64,000 bases of DNA from contig NZ_JAFIMU010000007.1 of the NCBI RefSeq assembly GCF_017302985.1, positions 1,240,001-1,304,000 on the forward strand, written 5' to 3'. Each line of letters opens with the position of its first letter. Position 1 is the stretch's first letter. The notes beneath the pieces were generated by a model that did no database searches, had not been told where the DNA came from, and saw nothing but the letters and a program-made list of their open reading frames with translations. Below, in pieces: positions 38,001 to 45,378 of the stretch. Source of the DNA: Corallococcus macrosporus (GTDB taxonomy: Bacteria; Myxococcota; Myxococcia; Myxococcales; Myxococcaceae). A program made the translations under genes and the position numbers.

Positions 38001-40655
38001 CTCCTCGCGGCTCCGTCCGGAGAAGGCACCTCCGACGACGAAGTCCTCCGCTCCGGAGTAGCGGTGCAGCAGCGCCCCCAGTGCCGCCAGCATCGTCATG
38101 AAGAGCGTGGCGTCCTCACCGCGCCCCAGCACCTTCACCGACTCCAACAGGTCCCTGGGGATCCGCACGACGTGCTTCGCCCCCCGGAAGGTCGGGACCG
38201 GAGGCCGCGCATGCTGCGTGGGCAGCTCCAGGTGCGGCACTCCCGCGAGCGCCTGCGTCCACCAGGCGAGGTGCGGGGCGATGGCCTCCCGGTACTGAGC
38301 CCCCTGCTGCCAGACAGCGACGTCGCCGTACTGGAGCCGCGGGGGCGGCAACGACGGTGCCTCCGACAGGTAGAACCGGTGCAACTCCTGGAGGTACGCC
38401 GCCATCGAGAAGCCATCCACGATGAGGTGATGCATCACCAGGAACAGACGGCTCTCCGTCGCGCCCAGGTGGATCCACGTCGCGCGCAGCAGCGGTCCGT
38501 GCTCCAGGTCGAAGGGCGCCCGCGCGTCCTGGGTGGCCAACCGCGACGCCTTCGCGCTCCGCAGGTTCTCGGGAACAGCGCGCAGGTCCACGCGTCGCAG
38601 GTGGAACGGCACTTCTGTTTCCACCCGCTGGAAGGGGCCTTCCGGCGTGGAGCCAAAGGTCGTTCGCAGCACCTCATGCCGGGCGATGAGTGAATGAAAC
38701 GCGCGCTCCAGCGCGTCGGGCTGGAGGTCACCGGGCAGGTACAGCGTGAAGGGTTCGTTGTAGACGGCGCTTCGGGGCGCCACCTGCTCCAGGAGCCACA
38801 GCTGTCGCTGGGCATCCGACAGCGGCAGGGGTTGCGCCCGTTCCACCGGGACGATGGACGGCAGGGCGAGGCGCCGACCGTCGTTCCGTGCCGGCTCCAC
38901 CAGCCGCGCCAGCTCCGCGATGTTCGGGCTGTCGAAGAGCGTCCGCACGGGCAGGCGGACCGACACCGCCTGCTCCAGCCGCTCGATGAGGCGGATCGCG
39001 AGCAGCGAGTCCCCACCCGACTCCATGAAGCGGTCCTGCCTTCCCGCCTGCTGCGTGCCCAGGACCTCCGACCAGACGCGCGCGATCTCCTGTTCCAGCG
39101 GCGTGCTCGGCGCCTCGCCCTCCCCGCTCCCGAAGCGCGGCGCCGGGAGCTGCTGTCGCTCCACCTTGCCACTGGAGTTGAGCGGCAATCTGTCCAGCAC
39201 CATGACCGCATGCGGGAGCATGAAGCCCGGCAGCTTCGAGCCCAGATACGCGCGCAGCTCCGCGTCCTCCAGCGTCGCGCCTTCCCGCCGTGAGACATAC
39301 GCGACCAGCCGCTTGTCACCGGGAGACGCCTCGTGCACCCGGACCACGGCGTCACCGACCCGCGCGTGGGTGCGCAGGACGCTCTCGATCTCTCCCAGCT
39401 CGACCCGCGCGCCGCGAATCTTCACCTGGTGGTCCAGGCGCCCCAGGAACTCCAGGCTGCCATCCTCGAGCCACTGGGCCCGGTCCCCCGTCCGGTACAT
39501 CCGCGCACCGGGCACGTCGCTGAACGGATCCGGGAGGAACCGCTCACCGGTCAGGGCCGGTCGGTTCAGGTAGCCCCGCGCGAGCCCTTCCCCGCCCAGG
39601 TACAGCTCCCCCGCCTCACCCACGGGCAGCGGCCTCCCCACGTCATCCAGGACGTGCAGCTGGAGATTCGCGAGCGGCCTGCCGATGGGAATGGACACCC
39701 CCGGGGCCGGAGGCGCGTGGAGTTCATGCGCCGTCGCGGAGGTGGTGCACTCGGTGGGGCCGTAGCTGTTGAGCAGCCGCTGGGGCCTTCCCTGCGCCAT
39801 GACCCGCGCCACCCACTTGGGGTCCAGCACGTCACCGCCCACCATCAAGACGCGGAGCAGGCCGAACGCGTCCGGGATGGCCGCCGCCAGTTGATGGAAC
39901 AGCGACGTGCTCAGCACCGCGGCGGAGATGGCATCGCGCCGGAGCTTCTCCGCGAGGAGCGGAGGCGACAGCAGGGTCTCCCGTGAAACCAGACACAGCG
40001 TCGCGCCATTCAAGAGCGCGCCCCAGACCTCCAGCGTCGACGCATCAAAGGCATACGACGCGCCCTGGAGCACACGGTCCTCGCGCCGGAAGCCCATGAA
40101 GCCCGCATCCAGCACCAGCCGCATCACCCCCCGGTGCGGAATGCACACGCCCTTGGGTGTGCCCGTGGAGCCCGACGTGTAGAGCACATAGGCCAAGGAG
40201 TCCGGCCCCGCCCCGCCCTTCACGTTCACGGCATCGAGTTCTTCCGGAGGCTCCTCCGGCGCGGGCGCTTCGACGACGTGCCCCTGGAAGCGCAGGTCCT
40301 GGACCGCCTCGCGCCGTCCCACGAGGACCCGCATGCCGGAGTCCTCCACCATCGCGGCGAGCCGCTCCGGAGGTTGGCTCGGATCCAACGGCAGATAGGC
40401 GCCACCTGCCTTCAGGATGCCCAGCAATCCCACCAGCGTCTCCGGTGTGCGGTCGACGCGGATGCCCACGGGCTGGTCGGGCCCGACCCCCAGGGCCTGG
40501 AGCCGCCGCGCCAGCCGGTTCGCGCGCCGGTTGAGCGCGTCGTAGCTGACGCCGCCCCCTTCGGAGTGCACCGCCACTGCGTCAGGTGTGTCTCGTGCGT
40601 GTGACTCAAACAGCGTGGCGATGTCCTGCCCCGGGCGCGCGGAGATGAAATTCAT
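31989..40655 (-). CDS. Hybrid NRPS-PKS megasynthase, A-T-C-A-T-KS-AT-ACP-TE
   Basis: 2888 aa. Domains by motif: adenylation 1 (about 15-500, YTSGSTGTPKG), carrier 1 (GGDSLLAI, about 545), condensation (about 605-1040, HHLIVDG), adenylation 2 (about 1065-1545, YTSGSTGQPKG), carrier 2 (GGNSLLL, about 1588), ketosynthase (about 1652-2080, TACSTS with Cys near 1825, EAHGTATPLGD, NVGHLDSAAG), acyltransferase (GHSLGEY near 2268, GFHS suggesting malonyl), carrier 3 (GGTSLLV, about 2580) and thioesterase (GHSSG near 2718, NHFTV). There is no ketoreductase, dehydratase or epimerase. By colinearity it joins two amino acids, adds one malonate-derived unit and releases a beta-keto dipeptide, perhaps cyclised. 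Ten-residue codes read by eye are DALVMGSTSK and DFGMAGVVFK; I cannot assign substrates. No MbtH, PPTase or resistance gene is adjacent. Confidence 0.95.
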   Translation of the reverse strand: MNFISARPGQDIATLFESHARDTPDAVAVHSEGGGVSYDALNRRANRLARRLQALGVGPDQPVGIRVDRTPETLVGLLGILKAGGAYLPLDPSQPPERLAAMVEDSGMRVLVGRREAVQDLRFQGHVVEAPAPEEPPEELDAVNVKGGAGPDSLAYVLYTSGSTGTPKGVCIPHRGVMRLVLDAGFMGFRREDRVLQGASYAFDASTLEVWGALLNGATLCLVSRETLLSPPLLAEKLRRDAISAAVLSTSLFHQLAAAIPDAFGLLRVLMVGGDVLDPKWVARVMAQGRPQRLLNSYGPTECTTSATAHELHAPPAPGVSIPIGRPLANLQLHVLDDVGRPLPVGEAGELYLGGEGLARGYLNRPALTGERFLPDPFSDVPGARMYRTGDRAQWLEDGSLEFLGRLDHQVKIRGARVELGEIESVLRTHARVGDAVVRVHEASPGDKRLVAYVSRREGATLEDAELRAYLGSKLPGFMLPHAVMVLDRLPLNSSGKVERQQLPAPRFGSGEGEAPSTPLEQEIARVWSEVLGTQQAGRQDRFMESGGDSLLAIRLIERLEQAVSVRLPVRTLFDSPNIAELARLVEPARNDGRRLALPSIVPVERAQPLPLSDAQRQLWLLEQVAPRSAVYNEPFTLYLPGDLQPDALERAFHSLIARHEVLRTTFGSTPEGPFQRVETEVPFHLRRVDLRAVPENLRSAKASRLATQDARAPFDLEHGPLLRATWIHLGATESRLFLVMHHLIVDGFSMAAYLQELHRFYLSEAPSLPPPRLQYGDVAVWQQGAQYREAIAPHLAWWTQALAGVPHLELPTQHARPPVPTFRGAKHVVRIPRDLLESVKVLGRGEDATLFMTMLAALGALLHRYSGAEDFVVGGAFSGRSREESQAISGHFVNLLPLRLRFSEGLSVRGLLARVRHVCLEALEHQDAPLLRIVEAVNPPRVPGANPLFQVSCTLEPLIAVPGSDWRVEPHDIDTGTSKLDLSVELDERPDGMSVRWEYALDVFEPWMIHQLGDHFVTLLREAVRDPERPVAALPLLSEAEQTRLLEWAQGAVEDVPNADCLHHPFEAQAERTPDAPALVFQGRALSYRALNADANRLAQHLLSQGIGPGDFVGVCLQRSFELITAMLATLKTGAAYVPLDPAYPRARLEFTARDAGLKCILAQEATRALMDSAGVPVISLEQVRGGSEENPRVHVTADDLAYVIYTSGSTGQPKGVRIGHRSAVHLSETVVSGFGFAPGQRVAQCSRFGFDFSVGEIFPTLSSGATLFLMAQEDVAAGEELADFLARQRIHTAMFTPSALGSMAWRALPDLKTLAIGGEELPSRLVDTWAPGRRFIQVYGPTEATVFTTSTECIAGQGPYAIGTPLPGYEVYLLDDALEPVPVGVRGALYIGGKGLAHGYLNRPELDAERFIPHPFSAEPGARLYKSGDVASHRPDGRIDFHGRSDRQLKLRGFRIELGEIEAALRKQPDVRDAVVEPRLLAGERHLVGYVIPRDADAASRLRTLAFRDSLGETLPPHMVPRELVLLDAFPLGPTGKLDRDALPLPSVRAPAAPDATPSSEREQALERIWCRILGVERVGRQEGFFDAGGNSLLLARVQSALDSELGIRVSMATLFQFPTLEALARHLDADSREQPAPVMTPEPERRPARSEHIAVIGSAGRFPGAPSVDALWTLLVEGREGLSRFSREALLAAGEDPQLLDDPAYVRASGLLEDVESFDAAFFGYSPLDARLMDPQLRVFLECAWEALETAGYDPKRLPGKAGLFAGSGVPRYWLDQVLPRFRSLSVASDAYRSILGNPWQFLATATAYQLGLRGPALTVQTACSTSLVAVHLACQSLRSGESDVALAGGVSLFASGPSGYLHEQGGITSPDGHCRPFDAKGQGTVPSSGVGIVVLKRLEDALRDGDSIQAVIRGSAINNDGNAKVGFTAPGVEGQRDVITRAHADADVAPRHITYVEAHGTATPLGDPLEVQALRLAFGDRAASEPEVVLGALKSNVGHLDSAAGVAGLIKTTLALEHRFLPGTVHFERAHPESGLERSPFVVSREGRPWAVPEGFPRLAGVSAFGIGGTNAHVVVEEAPPAKVITAGPSMEVLTLSARSGEALGAASRRLADHLERHPGQSLADVAYTLQEGRTAFAYRRAIACESREEAIAKLRRDSSSQLASSPLPEVCFLFPGTGTQEVGMGAAWYRRAPAYREAFDECAAHFGPEVERDLRAVLLTDDGGARAEEALRAPSLGMAAIFTTEYALAKLLGAWGLHPTSLLGHSLGEYAAACLSGVLSLEQAASLVALRGRLCDALPPSGMLAVPLSEAVLTQELPQGLSLAAVNGPGQCVVAGTLEALEDFAARLQGRGVRTKWLPRTKGFHSALVEPAMQPLTDLARTMRPKSPAIPLVSNVTGTWLTADDARDPTYWARHLRHTVRFSAGLELLLEDRERIFVEVGPGRMLSTLTALNPRVGRERLVLHTLGAHAGRRHPKESDEQALLQAVGQLWSVGSPVDWSTVRGSEPRRRVVLPTYPFERKRYSLAEKAPRPPRPPVSAEPRTLSREEVRASMEALWKELLGVDTLTPDSHFFELGGTSLLVVQLNRELKSRLAVTLSLHAVLEHPTLGAWVQAVQEELERTGRPLLKEAPLRMELQAGQRGRTALFLVQPIGGTVYTYLPLAKRLGADTPVHAFRASGLEPGEVLYRDVPAMARTYVDELLTFQPHGPFWLGGHSSGGVIAYEMAAILLERGHSVAGVIQIDTVTVDDSRRLGVRSVGDVLRLIDAFREISPRAAEGLRTAMELDARLRDVVLATNEAIAAYTPGRHAVPLVYLRASERDAVLDSHATAWWKALTTAPFQAHDVKGNHFTVMEEPSVAEVARIIREHLTAGRDAGRDELDAG

Positions 40656-40739
40656 GACGAGTCATTGCCCCCCACCTTCTCAACGCACAGGGGCGGGAAC
40701 CTTCGCCCGCCCCCCGGAATGACCTACGCTGGAGCGCAC

Positions 40740-41276
40740 ATGAGCCCCATCGTCCACGCCGAACTGTCCTGGCTCCTGGCGCAAGGCCTGCGCGAGCGGC
40801 GCGACCGCCTCCTGGTCACCTGCGCGGGACTGGCGCCGGACCTGGATGGTTTGTCATTGCTGGCGGGTGAAGAGTTCTATTCGCGGTATCACCACGTCAT
40901 CTTCCATGGCTACGTGGGGGCGCTCGTCACGCTGGCGGTCTGCACGGCGCTGGCGCGGCAGCGAGCGGGCGTGGCCCTGCTGTCGGTGGCTGCATTCCAC
41001 GGTCATCTGCTGTGCGACCTCGCCGGGAGCGGTCCCGGCTGGCCCATCCATTATCTGTGGCCGCAGAGCCTGGAGGCGTGGTCCTGGTCGGGCCAGTGGA
41101 ACCTGGCCTCGTGGCAGAACTCGCTCATCGGATTGGCCGCGACACTGGCGTGCCTGGCATGCGCCCTGCCCTTCCAGCGGACCGTGCTGGAGCTGCTGTC
41201 ACCGCGCTGGGACGCGGAGGTGGTCCGCACGGTGCGGCGGCGCTTCTCGCGACAGGGGGACGCCGGCTCGAGCTGA
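40740..41276 (+). CDS. Membrane-bound metal-dependent hydrolase (YdjM/DUF457-like)
   Basis: 178 aa from ATG 40740 with GGAG just before it. Family-like histidines and aspartates: HAELSW at the start, APDLDG, RYHHVIFHG and AFHGHLLCD. Three or four hydrophobic segments indicate an inner-membrane protein. Known: YdjM (LexA-regulated in E. coli) belongs to this poorly characterised family. It is divergent from the NRPS-PKS gene, with 84 bases between starts. Confidence 0.8.
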   Translation: MSPIVHAELSWLLAQGLRERRDRLLVTCAGLAPDLDGLSLLAGEEFYSRYHHVIFHGYVGALVTLAVCTALARQRAGVALLSVAAFHGHLLCDLAGSGPGWPIHYLWPQSLEAWSWSGQWNLASWQNSLIGLAATLACLACALPFQRTVLELLSPRWDAEVVRTVRRRFSRQGDAGSS

Positions 41277-41287
41277 AGCGGTCGGGC

Positions 41288-42091
41288 CTACGGCGTGGCG
41301 GCGGGCCCCACCAGGGTGACTTCGAAGAGGTCGGGCCAGAGCTTGCCGGTGAGGAACATGCGGCCGGTGCCGGGCTCCAGCGCGATGCCGTTGAGCACCG
41401 CTTCATAGCTGCGCACGCGCCCGCGCACCGCCTGCGCCAGCGCGGACGCGTCGATGACCGCCAGCACGCGGCCCGTCGCGTAGTCGATCTTCAGGATGGT
41501 GTTGGAGTGCCAGACATTGGCGTAGACGCCGTCCTCCGCGCACTCCAGTTCGTTGAGCATCTCCTGCGGCACGCCTTGCAACGTCACCTGCACCTGGGAC
41601 TTCACGTGGAAGTCCTTCGGGTCGTGGAAGCGCAGCGTGGACGTGCCGTCGCTGCGCACCAACTGGCCCTGCCAGTAGCACAGGCCCCAGCCCTCGCCCG
41701 GGTAGGACACCTGCTTCTCCTGCGCGGGCGGTGCGCCGTTCCACACGTAGAGCGTCTCGTCCTGCCAGGTGAGCTGGTACAGCCGCTCGCCGTCGCTCGC
41801 GAGTCCTTCCGGGAACACGTCCGGCAGGGACTGCTTCCACAAGGGCGCCGCCTGCTCCAGCGAGATGCGGCGCAGGTCGCCCTTCTCACCGGTGCTCTCG
41901 TAGAGCTGGCCCTGGTGGAACTGGAGCCCCTGCGTGAAGGCCGTGGGGTCGTGCGGATACGTGTGGACGATTCGCGCCGCCAGCCGCTGGGGCTTGACCT
42001 CCGGAGCGCCCGCGTCCGGCGTCTGGCGCTGCGTGGGCGCGCAGGCCATGCACAGGAGGGACAACGACAGGGACCAGGGGAGGCGGCGCAT
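41288..42091 (-). CDS. Glutaminyl-peptide cyclotransferase (plant/bacterial beta-propeller type)
   Basis: 267 aa taking ATG 42091, which has AAGGA five bases upstream and opens a signal peptide; an in-frame ATG at 42112 is the alternative. After an exported or lipoprotein signal (SLSLSLLCMAC) the protein matches the five-bladed propeller of glutamine cyclotransferase: TYPHDPTAFTQGLQF, LYESTG, FPEGLASDGERLYQLTW, LNELECAEDGVYANVW and LNGIALEPG. Known: these enzymes convert N-terminal glutamine of peptides to pyroglutamate outside the cytoplasm. Confidence 0.92.
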   Translation of the reverse strand: MRRLPWSLSLSLLCMACAPTQRQTPDAGAPEVKPQRLAARIVHTYPHDPTAFTQGLQFHQGQLYESTGEKGDLRRISLEQAAPLWKQSLPDVFPEGLASDGERLYQLTWQDETLYVWNGAPPAQEKQVSYPGEGWGLCYWQGQLVRSDGTSTLRFHDPKDFHVKSQVQVTLQGVPQEMLNELECAEDGVYANVWHSNTILKIDYATGRVLAVIDASALAQAVRGRVRSYEAVLNGIALEPGTGRMFLTGKLWPDLFEVTLVGPAATP

Positions 42092-42150
42092 GGGCTTCCT
42101 TGCGACAGGCATTACCGCGCCACCTTAGCGCGCCATCACCGGGAGCGGCG

Positions 42151-42612
42151 TCACTCGCGCGTCACCGCGAGGGCCACCTCCACCGCGCCGCGCAGCTCGT
42201 CCATGTCGAACGGCTTGTTGAGCACGCAGGCGGCCCCCAGGCGCAGGGCCTCGCGGTGCAGCTGCACGTCGCCAAAGGCGGTGATGAGGATGACCGGCGT
42301 GTTCCACTGCTCGCGCCGCAGCCGGGCGAGCACCTCCAGGCCCGTGAAGCCAGGCATGCGCACATCGGTGATGATGAGGTCGGGGGCGCGCGACTCCTCC
42401 GCCGTCAGCCCTTCCACGAGGGCGCGCACCAGGCCCGGCCCGTCCGCCGCCTCCACCACCTCATAGCCGCGCCGCACGAGCATCTTGCGGATGAGCGTGC
42501 GCATCTCCAGCTGATCATCCGCGACCAGGATGCGCGGGGGCCGGGCGGGCTCGGAGCGGGGGTCATCCCAGGCCGCGCCGCGCGCGACTCCTTCCGTCTG
42601 CTCGTGCACCAT
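42151..42612 (-). CDS. Single-domain response regulator
   Basis: 153 aa from ATG 42612 after CAGGAG. A short tail (about 1-26) precedes one receiver domain: acidic pair ADD near residue 31, phosphoacceptor Asp in LIITDVRMPG, switch Thr in VILITAF and Lys in NKPF. It has no output domain, so it would act by protein contact or pass phosphate on. No kinase gene adjoins it; it is divergent from the HtrA gene. Confidence 0.92.
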   Translation of the reverse strand: MVHEQTEGVARGAAWDDPRSEPARPPRILVADDQLEMRTLIRKMLVRRGYEVVEAADGPGLVRALVEGLTAEESRAPDLIITDVRMPGFTGLEVLARLRREQWNTPVILITAFGDVQLHREALRLGAACVLNKPFDMDELRGAVEVALAVTRE

Positions 42613-43020
42613 GGCGTGGACTCCTGGAGGGTTGAGGGGATGTCCCACTCCATGAGCATCCGCCGTGCCATGACCGGGAGGCGCCGTGGCGGTGGGGCGT
42701 GGGGCACGACGCCCCCGGGCGAAATGCCCCGGGTGGGGCACTTTGCCCCGCGTCCGGAGGCCTTCCGGGGCGGGGCTCCCCTCTGAAAGGGGGGTGCGGA
42801 GGGGTTGGCCCACGGGCTGCAATGAAGTCCTGGCGTCGGACCGGATGCGGGGCTTCCTCAGAGCTCCCTTCAGGCAGCTGGGCCACCGGTGGCTCCCGGT
42901 GTCGCTGGTGGAACGGGACCGCTGCCTCCTTCCCAGGGTGCCCACCGCATCCGGTTCGACTCTTTCTTTCCCGCTCCGTCCGGAAGGCCCGCTTCCGGCC
43001 GCCACCAAGGAGAACGCACG
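42613..43020. other. Intergenic region with hairpin-forming repeats
   Basis: About 400 bases between the response regulator and HtrA genes. At 42719-42746 an imperfect 12-base inverted repeat (GCGAAATGCCCC and GGGGCACTTTGC, ten of twelve matching) forms a hairpin; several other short G/C hairpins (near 42755-42790) follow. These may be operators or a bidirectional attenuation site. No gene is seen. Confidence 0.4.
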
Positions 43021-44550
43021 ATGGTCCGCACCCTTCCGTCCCGCCGCCGCCTTGCCCGCGCGCTCACGCTGCTGCCCCTGGTTGCCCTGGGGGCCTGCAA
43101 GCCGGCCGCAGACGTGGCTCCTCCCTCCCGCCCCACGCTGCCGCTCAAGGCGGCCTCCGCGCCGACGGCCACCACGCCCTCGGGCGCGAAGGTGGAGCCG
43201 GCGGTCTATTCGCCCACGCCGGGGTCGCCCGGCGCGCTCATGTCACTGGCGCCGCTCGTGGAGACGGTGAAGGGCGCGGTGGTGAACGTGGAGGTGCAGG
43301 CCCGCGCCCGGCCCGCGATGGGCGGCAGGATGCAGGGCCTTCCTCCCGGCTTCGCCGAGCGCTTCGGCATCCCGGGCGGGCAGAACCCCTTCGGCGAGGG
43401 CGGCGCACCCGCGAAGCAGGGGCTGGGCTCGGGCTTCGTCATCGACCCGTCCGGCCTGGTGCTCACGAACAACCACGTGGTGGAGGGCGCGGACGTCGTC
43501 CGGGTGAAGCTGGAGGACGGGCGCGCGTTCGACGCGGAGGTGCTGGGCCGCGACTCGCTCACGGACGTGGCGCTGATCCAGTTGAAGGGCGTGTCCGGGA
43601 ACCTGCCGTTCGTGAAGCTGGGGGATTCGGATGGCCTGCGCGTGGGCGACCCCGTGATGGCCATTGGCAATCCGTTCGGGCTCGCGTCGAGCGTGAGCGC
43701 GGGCATCCTGTCCGCCCGGGCACGCGACATCCACGCGGGTCCGTATGACGACTTCCTGCAGACGGACGCGGCCATCAACCCGGGCAACTCCGGCGGCCCC
43801 CTCTTCAACATGAAGGGCGAGGTCGTGGGCATGAACACGGCCATCATCGGAGGGGCGACGGGCATCGGCTTCGCGGTGCCGGCGAACCTCATCCAGGCGC
43901 TCCTGCCGCAGCTCCAGGAGACGGGCGTGGTGCGCCGGGGCTGGGTGGGCCTGGCGGTGCAGGACCTCACGCCGGAGCTGGCGCGCGCGCTGCGCGTGGA
44001 CGCGGCGAAGGGCGCGGTGGTGGCCGGCGTCAGCGCGGGCGGCCCCGGTGCGAAGGCGGGCCTGCGCGAGGAGGACGTCATCACGTCGGTGGGCGAGCGC
44101 GCGGTGGACTCCGCCGGATCGCTGACGCGGGCGGTGGCGCTGCTCAAGCCGGGCAGCGAGGTGAAGGTGAGCCTGGTGCGCGGCGGCAAGACGCTGGAGG
44201 TGCCGGTGAAGCTGGGCACCCGGCCCACGCAGCAGGGTGAAGAGGAAGTGACGCCGCGGGACACGACGCCCGCGCCCCTGTCGAAGCGCCTGGGCTTGCG
44301 GCTGTCGGAGGCGCAGGACGGCGGCGGCGGCGCGCAGGTGGTGGCGGTGGAGTCCGGCAGCGCCGCGGAGCGCGCGGGACTGGCGCCCGGGATGGTGCTC
44401 ACGCAGGTGGGCGACCAGAAGGTGTCCGGTGTCGCGGAAGCGGCGCAGGCCCTGACGTCCGCGGAGCCCGGTTCCGCGCTGCTGTTGCGCGCGCGGGTGC
44501 CTGGACAGGACGGAGCGCTGCTGCGAGCGATTGAAGTGCCGCAGCGGTAG
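43021..44550 (+). CDS. HtrA/DegP-type serine protease lipoprotein with two PDZ domains
   Basis: 509 aa from ATG 43021 after AAGGAG. Lipoprotein signal ends in LGAC. The trypsin-like domain has His152 (NNHVVEG), Asp182 (LTDVAL) and Ser257 (GNSGGP). PDZ1 follows (GWVGLAVQDLT) and PDZ2 lies near 430-500. Known: such proteases degrade or refold damaged envelope proteins. Lipidation, instead of a plain secretion signal, would tether it to a membrane. A terminator follows. Confidence 0.95.
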   Translation: MVRTLPSRRRLARALTLLPLVALGACKPAADVAPPSRPTLPLKAASAPTATTPSGAKVEPAVYSPTPGSPGALMSLAPLVETVKGAVVNVEVQARARPAMGGRMQGLPPGFAERFGIPGGQNPFGEGGAPAKQGLGSGFVIDPSGLVLTNNHVVEGADVVRVKLEDGRAFDAEVLGRDSLTDVALIQLKGVSGNLPFVKLGDSDGLRVGDPVMAIGNPFGLASSVSAGILSARARDIHAGPYDDFLQTDAAINPGNSGGPLFNMKGEVVGMNTAIIGGATGIGFAVPANLIQALLPQLQETGVVRRGWVGLAVQDLTPELARALRVDAAKGAVVAGVSAGGPGAKAGLREEDVITSVGERAVDSAGSLTRAVALLKPGSEVKVSLVRGGKTLEVPVKLGTRPTQQGEEEVTPRDTTPAPLSKRLGLRLSEAQDGGGGAQVVAVESGSAAERAGLAPGMVLTQVGDQKVSGVAEAAQALTSAEPGSALLLRARVPGQDGALLRAIEVPQR

Positions 44551-44565
44551 GCCGTGACGTGTGTG

Positions 44566-44608
44566 GGCGCGCTCCACCGGCCGGGGTGTGAGCGCGCCGT
44601 TGTTTTTT
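44566..44608 (+). terminator. Intrinsic terminator after the HtrA gene
   Basis: GGCGCGCTC and GAGCGCGCC pair around a 15-base loop and are followed by GTTGTTTTTT. It lies 16 bases after the stop and touches the stop codon of the convergent immunity gene. Confidence 0.85.
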
Positions 44609-45366
44609 CAGCGCGGGGTGAGGAGCCCGGCCCGGGTGAGCAGCTCGCGCACGCGACGCGCCAGCGCCACGTGTTCGGGGTTCGCCACGGTGAAGCGTTC
44701 CGGAGTCAGGAGGATGAGGGTGCCCTTGTCCTCCACGGGTTCGATGCGCACGGGCGCGGGCAGCGGGGGCACGGTGCCTCGCTGCCTGGAGAAGTAGGTC
44801 ACCCAGCCGACCCAGGGGCTTGCCTGCGCGTCATCCTCTATGTCCCGGTGGGATTGAGACATGGCCACGGCCCAGTCAGGGTCCATGGCCAGTGCCATGC
44901 TGCGTACAGCCTCCGTGAGCACAGGGGCGGAGATCACCCGCTCGGCATTCGGACTTCGTCCGAGCGTAGGCAGGCTCAGCACGCAGCTATTGGGAACGAC
45001 TTTGGAGTAGCACCCACAAAGGATGCTCAGGTCTGCGCTGTCGTAAGCACCTCCGCCGTTACCAAAGGTGACATTGAAGCCCAGCTGCTCGATGACCGGC
45101 TTCCCCCTCTCGCGGTTGACGCCCCGCCGAAACATCTCGGTGAGCGTTGGCATGTCCGGTGGGGGCATCAGGGGGAACTTGCGCGCGTCCTTGAGAGACC
45201 GCGTGAGCTTGTACCAGCGAGCCAGAAACGGGTCGCACGGAGACAACAGTTCCAGGAGCCTCGCGGTTCGCCGCGCACAGTCTTCAGGCGTTTCCCTGCG
45301 CGCTCCCCAATAGGCCCCTGCGTAGTACGTCTCGAGATGCATCCAGGGCCTGTCCGTGGCGGTCAC
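44608..45366 (-). CDS. Immunity protein of the Imm52 family
   Basis: 252 aa from GTG 45366, preceded by AAGGAGGGA. The N-terminus METYYAGAYWGAR-like (here LETYYAGAYWGARRE) with EDCARRT is typical of Imm52. Known: Imm52 proteins neutralise polymorphic toxins ending in Tox-REase-5. The toxin gene lies 12 bases upstream on the same strand, so the pair is one operon. It should be cytoplasmic. Base composition is lower in GC than the surroundings (34 of 60 bases at 45001-45060), a sign of recent acquisition. Confidence 0.88.
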   Translation of the reverse strand: MTATDRPWMHLETYYAGAYWGARRETPEDCARRTARLLELLSPCDPFLARWYKLTRSLKDARKFPLMPPPDMPTLTEMFRRGVNRERGKPVIEQLGFNVTFGNGGGAYDSADLSILCGCYSKVVPNSCVLSLPTLGRSPNAERVISAPVLTEAVRSMALAMDPDWAVAMSQSHRDIEDDAQASPWVGWVTYFSRQRGTVPPLPAPVRIEPVEDKGTLILLTPERFTVANPEHVALARRVRELLTRAGLLTPR

Positions 45367-45378
45367 AGCACTCCCTCC

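Noticed and set aside
31989..40655. A trans-AT PKS or reducing PKS module
   Set aside because: An intact acyltransferase (GHSLGEY, GFHS) follows the ketosynthase and no ketoreductase or dehydratase motif appears.
42700..42760. A sigma-54 promoter in GTGGGGCACTTTGCC upstream of the response regulator
   Set aside because: Only eight bases separate GG and GC, where -24/-12 promoters need ten.
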